A DNA stretch of 64,000 bases from Limenecus sp048360435 (GTDB lineage: Bacteria > Cyanobacteriota > Vampirovibrionia > Gastranaerophilales > Gastranaerophilaceae), in NCBI GenBank assembly GCA_048360435.1, contig DBGCOP010000022.1, forward strand, positions 1 to 64,000, given 5' to 3'. How positions within the stretch are numbered: position 1 is the stretch's first letter; the number at the start of each line of letters is the position of its first letter. Position numbers and translations under genes: made by a program. Of the stretch, positions 23,384 through 30,081 are shown in pieces. The notes beneath the pieces were generated by a model. The model ran no database searches, was not told the origin of the DNA, and saw nothing but the letters and a program-made list of their open reading frames with translations.

Positions 23384-25699
23384 CTACTTTACTATTTTGT
23401 AAATCTTGAATTCTGAAGGTTTGATGTCTCCGAAATGAAGTTCTGTTTCAGGCTTTTCGAACTTGACCTCTTTGAATTTTGCTTTCGCATCATCGTATAC
23501 AAACTCCCCGACAATCATATAATCACAGGGCATTTGAACGGTCTTGTCGTAAACGGTTGAGCCTTCTTTGATGAAACTGTTTGTGAATCCGTCTGCGTTT
23601 GTTTCAGAGACTTTTTCTGTTGGAGCCTGATAGTTAGCGACTACAAGAAGAGACTCTTTCAACGGGTCTTTTGAAATCATCCAGCTTACGAAACCATCAT
23701 TGTCCTGAGTGATAATCTGGGCTTCGCCTTCTCTTGTGAGTTCGTTTTCAAGGGCAAATTTGTTGATTGCGTTGAATTTGTCAAAGAATTTGTAATTCTT
23801 TTCTCTGGGCATAGAAACCTCAGCACCTATAACGCTTTCGATTCCTGTTTTTGTGAAGGATTCGTCACCGTCAATAAACATTATAGGACGGGTTGCGTTT
23901 TTTCCGCCTGGCAGAAACTTGTATTTGAACCACTTGAACATAGCTCCTCTTTCGCCGAGCTGACCGGGGTACTGGTCGATTGCACGGAATTCACCGTCTT
24001 GATTGTTGTAGCTTTTGAGGATAGACAGTGCTCCGTCTTGTGCATTTGGATTTTTTACGTTATATTCCGCAAGGTCGTGGTTGTTGTTCATAATCTCTTC
24101 GGGATTTTTTGAGAACTGCGAAATTATGTCGTTGCCCCAGAGAATGTCAAAGTGCATATCTTCGTGATATTCTTTGTAAAACTTATCCCATAGCATATAT
24201 TCAGCGAGTGTGGCAAAATGCGGAACTTTTTCTTTCAACTCTTTGTTTGCCCTTGAAAGAACGAATCTGGGGGCACGATAGCTGATAGGCACGCCGTCTT
24301 GTTCTGAAACTTCATCAACAATGTGGTCAATGTGGTCAACTCTGAATCCGTCGAAGTTGTAATCACTTTGAAGTTTTTTCAAATATTCGATGTATAAGTC
24401 GATTACTGGTTTGTTATATTCGCCTGATTCAAGATAAACAAAGTAGTAAGGAGTCTGACAGTCGAGGTTTGCAAAATGTGTAACATCTTCACATTTGAAG
24501 TCAAAATGTTTAAACATCGGATAGTCGCCTGTTTCAGACATTCTGTCAAAAACGGGAGTTCCTGCCGAACACCACGCACCGCCCGGTGCCGGCCACAAAC
24601 CTTCTGAAATCAGTTTTTGGATTGTTTCACCCTGCTTTGTGATGTCATCTTCGCTGTGTTTTTTGCCCGGTTTGAGTTCGTTTATTTCTGCGACAATTTC
24701 AGCTGCTCTTTTTTGAATTTTAATCTGCGAAGCTTTTTTCATCATTTCGTCAGAAAACTCTTTTTTCTTCGGTGCAATAATATCTTCAAGCTCGTTGAAT
24801 ATGGTTTGAAAATGTTCGGAAAGGTCGCTTGAACCTTTTTTTAGGGTTGCTTTATAAATGTCGCGGACAATGTCAATGTCCTCAGGGTCGATTTCTCCGT
24901 CAGATTTCAGCTTTTGTGCTGCTTCATCAGCAGCGAGTTCAATTTTTTCAATAAGTTCGTTCACGTCATACCAGCGGGCAGCATTCGGGTTAGCCAGCAC
25001 CATTTTTGAAAATCTTCCTGTCTGGGGCAGAATGTCATAAATCACGCAGTGGCCGGCAAGCTGTGCAAGTTTTACGAACAATTGAACCTGTGCTTTTGTG
25101 TCGAGTCCGAGTTTTGAGGTTATTGTTTTGTCCTCGAGATGAGGGCTTACTTCGCTGCTCACAGGCAGATATGCACAGCCGAATTCTCTGGGGTGGAACG
25201 GAATCAGGTAGATTGTTGTTCCGAGAACACCGTCTTGAACTCTTCCTGAGGGAAGAATTAAAACCTGTCTGAGCCAGTCGATGAGCTTTCCCGTTTCTTG
25301 TGTTTTGTTTCCGTCACCAAGTCCTGCAAGGTTGATTAGTTTAATATTATGCTGTTCTTTTTTTATCCAGTCGCCTGACTTATAGCCGGCTCTTTGTGCC
25401 GGTGAAAGCATTTCGTTCTCAAAGTTAAATTCTGAAGTTTCGCTTTTGAACACGTTATTCAAGGCGAATTTTATCTCGAGCCCGTACAAAATTTCCGCAG
25501 GGCTGAGTTCCTCAAGTGCCTTTACATAAGGGTAGGGGAGGTATCCGTTTTCTTCAATCAGGCTTTTCAGGTATTCTTTTCGGTCTTCGCTCAGCTCAGC
25601 ATATCCGTAAAGCTCTTTCAGCTTTTTGAACTCGGAATTTAGCTGCTTATCAAGTTTTTCAGATTTTTTCCCACCAAGATTTTTTAAGAATGAAAACAT
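23384..25699 (-). CDS. Large GH13-like (alpha-amylase superfamily) glycosidase
   Basis: 771 residues with a TIM-barrel sugar hydrolase core. Region II is GFRVDHIDHIVDEV (nucleophile Asp), the acid-base Glu is probably in FATLAEYMLWDKFY, and region IV may be MFIDGDESF. Region I, normally DVVxNH, reads IYDILPQTG, and the usual NHD of region IV is absent, so substrate binding must differ from ordinary amylases. The N-terminal 120 residues are helical. The C-terminal 100 residues form a beta domain. No signal peptide, so cytoplasmic action on glycogen, maltodextrin or trehalose-like sugars is likely. The exact family is not settled. Confidence 0.7.
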   Translation of the reverse strand: MFSFLKNLGGKKSEKLDKQLNSEFKKLKELYGYAELSEDRKEYLKSLIEENGYLPYPYVKALEELSPAEILYGLEIKFALNNVFKSETSEFNFENEMLSPAQRAGYKSGDWIKKEQHNIKLINLAGLGDGNKTQETGKLIDWLRQVLILPSGRVQDGVLGTTIYLIPFHPREFGCAYLPVSSEVSPHLEDKTITSKLGLDTKAQVQLFVKLAQLAGHCVIYDILPQTGRFSKMVLANPNAARWYDVNELIEKIELAADEAAQKLKSDGEIDPEDIDIVRDIYKATLKKGSSDLSEHFQTIFNELEDIIAPKKKEFSDEMMKKASQIKIQKRAAEIVAEINELKPGKKHSEDDITKQGETIQKLISEGLWPAPGGAWCSAGTPVFDRMSETGDYPMFKHFDFKCEDVTHFANLDCQTPYYFVYLESGEYNKPVIDLYIEYLKKLQSDYNFDGFRVDHIDHIVDEVSEQDGVPISYRAPRFVLSRANKELKEKVPHFATLAEYMLWDKFYKEYHEDMHFDILWGNDIISQFSKNPEEIMNNNHDLAEYNVKNPNAQDGALSILKSYNNQDGEFRAIDQYPGQLGERGAMFKWFKYKFLPGGKNATRPIMFIDGDESFTKTGIESVIGAEVSMPREKNYKFFDKFNAINKFALENELTREGEAQIITQDNDGFVSWMISKDPLKESLLVVANYQAPTEKVSETNADGFTNSFIKEGSTVYDKTVQMPCDYMIVGEFVYDDAKAKFKEVKFEKPETELHFGDIKPSEFKIYKIVK

Positions 25700-25807
25700 T
25701 GTCTTCCCCTTTTTTATATAAACTCTTGAGGAAATTTTAGCACAAATTCTGATGAGATAAAATAGCGGGTTGTTCGTGAAAAACTTTAAATCTTTGGAAA
25801 TATAGTT

Positions 25808-26000
25808 TATAATTAAAAAGTCGAAAAGACCCTGAAAAGATATGGTCAGGTATCATGTTCGAAGTAAGGCGCGACTGTCAGGTACAGTTCACATTTAATA
25901 TTTATAGTCCGGGCGGCTATCTGCAAAGGTTCAGGTAATCTTTGTTCAATTACAAGTTGAAAAAACATTTTCAGACAGGTTCTGATTATGTTCGTGATGC
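25808..26000 (+). ncRNA. Candidate structured RNA: four hairpins with identical CAGGU loops
   Basis: The 374-bp gap between 25700 and 26073 has no protein gene but is highly structured. After a TATAAT (25808-25813) four hairpins follow, each closing exactly the pentaloop CAGGU: 25839-25859 (8-bp stem with G-U pairs, loop 25847-25851), 25873-25889 (6 bp, loop 25879-25883), 25924-25944 (8 bp, loop 25932-25936) and 25971-25985 (5 bp, loop 25976-25980). The stems differ in sequence while the loop does not, as expected for repeated binding sites of one ligand. No T-tract terminator was found, so the 3' end is uncertain. It does not match SRP RNA, 6S RNA, tmRNA, RNase P or tRNA consensus elements that I know. 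The strand is taken from the -10 and the G-U pairs. Confidence 0.6.
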
Positions 26001-26073
26001 TTGAGAAACGTTTGCCGCTTAATGAAAAAGAAAGGAAATAAAACTGCCTAATAAAAAATGATAATATATGTTT

Positions 26074-26448
26074 CTAAGATGTTATAACCCACCACATGTA
26101 AAAATAAAATAATACTGCTGATACTGCTATTATTAAGCCGGTTACAAAAAACCACATAGGAATTATTGAAGAATATTTAAGATAAGCAGGCTTTTTGTTT
26201 TGAAATTTATCTGTTTTGAAAATAAAAAATTCAATAAGAAAGGCTATGACCAATACAAAAAATAACAGCACTGAAATAGCAAAATATGCACAAGCCCCGT
26301 TTAGCGTAATATAAGGGAATTTTATGAAAAAGTGTGTAATAACAGGGTTAATAAAAACAAAATAAATTAAAACAATAACCCCCAAATGACCTAATAAAGA
26401 GATTAAATTTAAAGAAATATATTTTTTTAGATTTAATAGGATTTTCAT
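26074..26448 (-). CDS. Three-helix membrane protein, putative immunity partner
   Basis: About 124 residues with three membrane helices (LLGHLGVIVLIYFVFI, YFAISVLLFFVLVIAFLIEF, WFFVTGLIIAVSAVLFYFYM) and the C-terminus WWVITS. The paralogue at 50588 has the same topology, the same EFF-aromatic-Lys element after helix 2 and ends WWAVTA. Both lie head-to-head with a DUF6973-like effector gene, the layout of effector-immunity pairs. The frame extends to a TTG at 26466, but the ATG at 26448 fits better; TATAAT (26460-26455) would give a leaderless mRNA. Immunity function is inferred. Confidence 0.75.
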   Translation of the reverse strand: MKILLNLKKYISLNLISLLGHLGVIVLIYFVFINPVITHFFIKFPYITLNGACAYFAISVLLFFVLVIAFLIEFFIFKTDKFQNKKPAYLKYSSIIPMWFFVTGLIIAVSAVLFYFYMWWVITS

Positions 26449-26480
26449 ACTGATATTATAAAACAACTAAGGAGAATTTT

Positions 26481-27128
26481 ATGACACTTAACAAAAAAAT
26501 TGAAGAATTATGGGATAAATATAGTCCAGAAAAAGAATTTGGCAGAGAAATGTTCAATAAAACTATGAAATATCAAAAAAAATACAATTTTAAAACAGAT
26601 TCAGATCCGAAAAAAGCTACATGGAACAATGAAGCAGATGCATTCAAACACACTTTTATGCAAGCAATATTGTCTATGAGATATGGTGAAAATGTCAGTC
26701 ATGCTTTAGGCAATAAACACGAAATGGATGGAAGAAGAAATGGGCAAGACCCGAGAGAAGAAAATATGGACTTATGGAATAACGAAATAGGTCGGAAAAT
26801 AGCTAAAGAAATAAAGAGCGAAATTAAGGGCAAAGAAAGTTCATATTCAAAAGAACAAATAGACGACATTATTGCAGAAAAAGTAGTGCAGAGAATGAGA
26901 AAAGGTGAACTTATTACTCATCCGTCGGACCCGAGAAAGTACAAATCTCCTAAACAGAAGTTTGATGAAGAAATCAGAGCAAAATATAGAGCTCTCAAAG
27001 AAAAATCAAATAGAAAACTAAATCAAATTTTTCGCAGTTCAAAACCGAATAAAACTTCGGGAAATAAAGGGAACAGCGGCTTGGGCAGGTGGGTGACAAT
27101 AAATGGCAACCACGTGTTTCTCGATTGA
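26481..27128 (+). CDS. DUF6973-like putative toxin/effector with RWVTINGNHV tail
   Basis: 215 residues. Core motif WNNEADAFKHTFMQAILSMR, then LGNKHEMDGR and NMDLWNNEIGRKIAKEI, matches the DUF6973 pattern (WNN..DAFRH...HE...NN..G) known from polymorphic toxins. Conserved His, Asp and Glu residues could form a hydrolase site. A basic linker rich in Lys/Asn/Ser leads to the last 13 residues GRWVTINGNHVFLD, almost identical in the second copy at 49919. AAGGAG is 6 nt before the ATG. No signal peptide. The divergent membrane protein starts 33 bp away and is the likely immunity factor. Confidence 0.7.
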   Translation: MTLNKKIEELWDKYSPEKEFGREMFNKTMKYQKKYNFKTDSDPKKATWNNEADAFKHTFMQAILSMRYGENVSHALGNKHEMDGRRNGQDPREENMDLWNNEIGRKIAKEIKSEIKGKESSYSKEQIDDIIAEKVVQRMRKGELITHPSDPRKYKSPKQKFDEEIRAKYRALKEKSNRKLNQIFRSSKPNKTSGNKGNSGLGRWVTINGNHVFLD

Positions 27129-27138
27129 TGTCTGAGAG

Positions 27139-27170
27139 AAAAAAGGCGGTGAAAATTTCACCGCCTTTTT
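27139..27170. terminator. Bidirectional terminator between effector and XRE genes
   Basis: GGCGGTGAAA (27145-27154) pairs with TTTCACCGCC (27157-27166), flanked by A6 on the left and T5 on the right, so it works for both convergent genes. Confidence 0.88.
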
Positions 27171-27180
27171 ATAAAACCGT

Positions 27181-27510
27181 TTATTTTCTTGTCTTTTTAT
27201 ACAATTTAACCCATTCAAACAAAAGCTTGAAATCTTCATCAGAATAATCACTAATTTCGGTCAAGAGTTTCTTTAAATTATTGTTGTCTTTTGTCTGTGA
27301 TTTTGTTCCTAGCAAATCTTCGTATGTTATGTTGAAAATATTTTTTAACTGTTCAATGTTTTTTACCGTTGGTTTTCTTTTTCCAAGCTCAAACTTAGAA
27401 ATGACTTCACCGGAGGATAATTCCATAAGCTCAGCAAGCCTGTCTTGTGAGAGTCCGAGTGATTTTCTGTAAATTTTTATATTTTTTCTTAATACTTCTT
27501 CGATATCCAT
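27181..27510 (-). CDS. XRE-family transcriptional regulator
   Basis: About 109 residues from the ATG at 27510; the frame extends upstream to 27576 but the extra 22 residues look untranslated. Helix-turn-helix at about 10-60: NIKIYRKSLGLSQDRLAELM, SSGEVISKFELGKRKPTVKN, NIFNITYEDLLG. A helical C-terminal tail of 40 residues may dimerise. Upstream is a perfect 16-bp palindrome (27570-27585), probably its own operator, shared with the gene on the other strand. It may control the effector locus or the unknown gene at 27640. Confidence 0.85.
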   Translation of the reverse strand: MDIEEVLRKNIKIYRKSLGLSQDRLAELMELSSGEVISKFELGKRKPTVKNIEQLKNIFNITYEDLLGTKSQTKDNNNLKKLLTEISDYSDEDFKLLFEWVKLYKKTRK

Positions 27511-27553
27511 AAATAAAGTGTAGGTTATTGTTAAATTGTGTATAAGAGTAAAT

Positions 27554-27585
27554 TTGACTAATTTGTAAATAGTCAATATTGACTA
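27554..27585. promoter_or_regulatory. Operator region of the XRE regulator
   Basis: TAGTCAATATTGACTA (27570-27585) is a perfect palindrome, and a third half-site TTGACTAA lies at 27554-27561. It sits between divergent genes; TATAAT at 27606-27611 serves the rightward one. Confidence 0.65.
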
Positions 27586-27639
27586 AAATTATATTAATCG
27601 TTTAATATAATTCTTGTGGCATAAAAAAAGAGGTTAAAA

Positions 27640-28053
27640 ATTAACAACTTAAGCAAACATTCTTTCGTACCTCTTGACGAGTTCGAAGGAGAAACTTTTA
27701 AACTGGTAAAAGCTTATAGAGATATAAATGTGAGAATCACAAGCTCTATGATGCTAGGCTTATCTCTTACCTCAGTTTTGGCTGATGAAAATGTTTTGAG
27801 ACTCTTTTATCTAAAGGAACCGTTCTTCGGGAAAAATGAGACAGAAAATTCCTTGTACCTCGGGACTACAATTTTTATAGACAAAATTAAGTCCAAAGCT
27901 TATATCGCGGATATGTTCAATATAAAAAGTGAAAAATTTCATTTACGTTTTGGTTCAGAAACGGACTCGAAAAATATTACCATATCAAAGGGTTATATGA
28001 ATGGGGCAGAGTTTTCGGATATTTTCCGCTTTATGCACGACCTTTGTCATTAG
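27640..28053 (+). CDS. Unknown protein, possibly with AUU start codon
   Basis: The frame is open from 27625 to 28053. The first standard start in it is GTG at 27730, but the codons before it read like real protein (KHSFVPLDEFEGETFKLVKA). AAGAGG at 27628-27633 stands 6 nt before an ATT at 27640, the rare start codon known for infC. The product would be about 137 residues with mixed alpha/beta content, without recognised domains. It is divergent from the XRE regulator and shares its operator region. The 3' end overlaps the opposite-strand gene by 23 bp. Confidence 0.5.
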   Translation: MNNLSKHSFVPLDEFEGETFKLVKAYRDINVRITSSMMLGLSLTSVLADENVLRLFYLKEPFFGKNETENSLYLGTTIFIDKIKSKAYIADMFNIKSEKFHLRFGSETDSKNITISKGYMNGAEFSDIFRFMHDLCH

Positions 28054-28324
28054 ATTTTTTCTTAAGATAAAGACAGGCTGTGCTTAATTGTTTCCTGTTG
28101 TTTTCATAGAGTGTGTAAAGAGCATCATTTTGAGTGCAAGCTGTTTGAATTACCTTTTTTGTATTGATGATTATATTGTTGCTCTTTATTCTAAAAAACT
28201 GATTGAGACTGATTCCGTCTTTTGTTTTTATGTTGTGTAGCTCAAAATGCTTGTCCAGCTCGGAAAGAATCTCCTCTGCATTTATAAGTATTTCTAAAAG
28301 TGAGTTAGTATGAATTTTGCTCAT
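28031..28324 (-). CDS. Unknown small helical protein
   Basis: 97 residues, helical, starting MSKIHTNSLLEILINAEEIL and ending in a basic KKKSNDKGRA. No motif recognised. It is convergent with and overlaps the gene at 27640, and is divergent from an XRE regulator across a 9-bp inverted repeat (28334-28355), so it is probably regulated by that protein. It lacks a clear Shine-Dalgarno. Confidence 0.6.
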   Translation of the reverse strand: MSKIHTNSLLEILINAEEILSELDKHFELHNIKTKDGISLNQFFRIKSNNIIINTKKVIQTACTQNDALYTLYENNRKQLSTACLYLKKKSNDKGRA

Positions 28325-28333
28325 AAAAAGAAT

Positions 28334-28355
28334 ATACCACCTGTTTAGGTGGTAT
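28334..28355. promoter_or_regulatory. Perfect inverted repeat, probable XRE operator
   Basis: ATACCACCT-GTTT-AGGTGGTAT, nine paired bases per arm, between divergent genes. No T-tract follows on either strand, so an operator is likelier than a terminator. Confidence 0.6.
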
Positions 28356-28397
28356 TACATCGTAGAAATGCATTAGGAAAGTTATTATTCTTAAATA

Positions 28398-28745
28398 ATG
28401 ACAGAAGAACATAAAATAAACATAAAAGAGATATTGGGTCGTAATATTAAAATTGCAAGAGTATGCAAAGGTATTACACAAGAAAAACTAGCTGAAATGG
28501 TTGGTGTTCAGCCTTCAACATTGAGACAAACAGAGGCTGGGAAGTATTTTGTAAAAGCTGAAACATTGCAATATTTATGTGAGGCGTTAGAAATTAATCC
28601 AACAAGATTATTTTCATTAAAAAACATAACCGGCTCTGAGGAAGAAAAATTTTTGTTTGAAAATATTGTCAAACAACTTAAAGAGTGTGATATACAAGAA
28701 CTTAAGCTGATAAATAAAGTTGTTTCCTGTTTATCTGTTGACTAA
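28398..28745 (+). CDS. XRE-family transcriptional regulator
   Basis: 115 residues; helix-turn-helix at about 14-65 (NIKIARVCKGITQEKLAEMV, GVQPSTLRQTEAGKYFVKAE, LCEALEINPTRLFSL) and a helical C-terminal tail. TATTAT (28383-28388) ends nine bases before the ATG and no Shine-Dalgarno is seen. The perfect inverted repeat at 28334-28355 upstream is its likely operator and is shared with the divergent gene. It resembles the neighbouring XRE protein in length and layout but not closely in sequence. Confidence 0.85.
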   Translation: MTEEHKINIKEILGRNIKIARVCKGITQEKLAEMVGVQPSTLRQTEAGKYFVKAETLQYLCEALEINPTRLFSLKNITGSEEEKFLFENIVKQLKECDIQELKLINKVVSCLSVD

Positions 28746-28758
28746 TAATAATCCTTTT

Positions 28759-28968
28759 CTATGGCACCGGGTCATATCCGCCGGGGTTGAGCGGGTGACA
28801 GCGGCAGATTCTTTTGATTCCCAGCCAGCCGCCTTTGAAAACTCCGTATTTTTTGACAGCCTGCTTCATATATTCCGAACAGGTCGGGTAAAACCTGCAC
28901 ACAGGCGGTTTTAGCGATGATATTTTTTGATAAATATTTATGAGCTTAATTATCAGTTCTTTAAACAT
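28759..28968 (-). CDS. yidD: Membrane protein insertion efficiency factor YidD
   Basis: 69 residues with the whole YidD signature: IYQKISSLKPPVCRFYPTCS, EYMKQAVKKYGVFKGGWLG and CRCHPLNPGGYDPVP. It acts with YidC at the inner membrane. In most bacteria it lies between rnpA and yidC; here it stands alone next to the accessory region, which may reflect rearrangement. Confidence 0.95.
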   Translation of the reverse strand: MFKELIIKLINIYQKISSLKPPVCRFYPTCSEYMKQAVKKYGVFKGGWLGIKRICRCHPLNPGGYDPVP

Positions 28969-29062
28969 ATTACGATTGTAAACAATTTTAAAATCACAGG
29001 CAATCCTCTTTTCCCAATTGTTTTTATATATATAAGGAAGTGTAAAAGTGTAAAGGTATTTT

Positions 29063-29749
29063 ATGTACGATTATCTGGTACGATCAACAATTTTTGGTGT
29101 AAGAAATGCTGATAAGGTTGTTAATACCGCTGACAAAGGCAGATTAGCAGCTGATGTCGGTCAATTTACAAACGCTTTTAAAACTGCTGCTCAGCTTGAC
29201 AATTCACTGGGTAAAGGTGCTCAGGCTGCAATAAACGCTATGGGCAAGGCTTCTCAGAAATGTAAAGCTATTGAAATTGCCGGCAAGGGTGCAGATTGGG
29301 CAAGCCGACACGTGAACCCTCTTCTTGTCGGAGCGGCAGGATACAGAGTTTTGACTTCTGATGACAAAAAAACAGCTTTGAGACATGAAATCTTTGGAAT
29401 GTCTGCTATGTTCGGCGGTGAATATTTGATGAAGGAATTTTTCAAATCCAATACAATGTCTAAACTCAGAGCAAAAGTTCCGAATAAATATCTCAGAGTT
29501 GCTCTCGGGGTTCTGGAAGGTATTTTGTTTGTTGGCGGTTCTATACTTTCAAGCAATATCGGATATAAACTGAGCGACAAATTATATGGCAAAGTGGGTG
29601 AGAAATCTGATAAAAAACCTCAAACCGATGTTCAAACTCTTTTGAAACAGGAAACAGAAAAACTTGAAAAACTAAAAGCAGAAACAAAAATCGATACACC
29701 GGTTAAAGAAAAAATTTCAACTGATACAGAAAAACCTCTTGTTGCTTAA
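29063..29749 (+). CDS. Unknown membrane-associated protein
   Basis: 228 residues, Ala/Gly/Lys-rich. Helical first half, a probable membrane hairpin around VNPLLVGAAGYRVLTS and VALGVLEGILFVGGSILSSN, then a Lys/Glu/Thr-rich disordered tail. AAGGAAGTGTAAAAG upstream is a weak ribosome binding site. It resembles in style the Ala/Gly-rich membrane proteins at 37746 and 62240, which suggests a lineage-specific group. The stop codon is inside the terminator hairpin. Confidence 0.65.
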   Translation: MYDYLVRSTIFGVRNADKVVNTADKGRLAADVGQFTNAFKTAAQLDNSLGKGAQAAINAMGKASQKCKAIEIAGKGADWASRHVNPLLVGAAGYRVLTSDDKKTALRHEIFGMSAMFGGEYLMKEFFKSNTMSKLRAKVPNKYLRVALGVLEGILFVGGSILSSNIGYKLSDKLYGKVGEKSDKKPQTDVQTLLKQETEKLEKLKAETKIDTPVKEKISTDTEKPLVA

Positions 29750-29765
29750 CAAGAGGTTTTCTTTT
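29731..29765 (+). terminator. Terminator overlapping the 3' end of the gene
   Basis: AAAACCTCTTGTT (29731-29743) pairs perfectly with AACAAGAGGTTTT (29748-29760) around GCTT, followed by CTTTT. The last codons and the TAA (29747-29749) lie in the hairpin. Confidence 0.85.
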
Positions 29766-29770
29766 ATTTA

Positions 29771-29974
29771 TTATCCGTAGATTCTTCCTAATTTTTCTGC
29801 AATATCGTCCAGGTTGTAATCTTTGCCTTCTATGTCAAAAAGGATGTTGTCTCCTTGAAGCTGCATTTTGTTCAGGCTGTGAAGTCTGGGCAGTCCTTTT
29901 TTGATTTTCGGACTGTCATTAAGATTCAAATTCGGCAATTGAGGATCTTTGTTTGAGAAGAAATTTGCAGACAT
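29771..29974 (-). CDS. Unknown 67-residue protein
   Basis: Starts MSANFFSNKDPQLPNLNLND, polar at first and then strand-rich, with GDNILFDIEGKDYNLDDIAE near the end. AAAGGGAAAATAAC precedes the ATG. It is convergent on the terminator of the preceding gene. Family not recognised; the N-terminus has the Asn/Pro-rich character seen in other unknown proteins here. Confidence 0.6.
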   Translation of the reverse strand: MSANFFSNKDPQLPNLNLNDSPKIKKGLPRLHSLNKMQLQGDNILFDIEGKDYNLDDIAEKLGRIYG

Positions 29975-30081
29975 GTTATTTTCCCTTTATAGACTACTTT
30001 TCCTGTTCACATGTTCATGGTCGGCATTTTGTTTTTAAACTTTAATGTTTTTTGTAAAAATATCAATAAATGTTAACAATC

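Noticed and set aside
25839..25890. Possible SRP RNA core (GGTCAGG) or tRNA T-loop (GTTCGAAG)
   Set aside because: The rest of the SRP domain IV consensus (GGAA tetraloop, AGCAGC) is absent and no tRNA cloverleaf can be drawn; the region is better explained by repeated CAGGU hairpins.
25874..25920. Possible ZTP or other known riboswitch because of CCGGGCGG
   Set aside because: The partner conserved elements are missing, and no biosynthesis gene follows on that strand.
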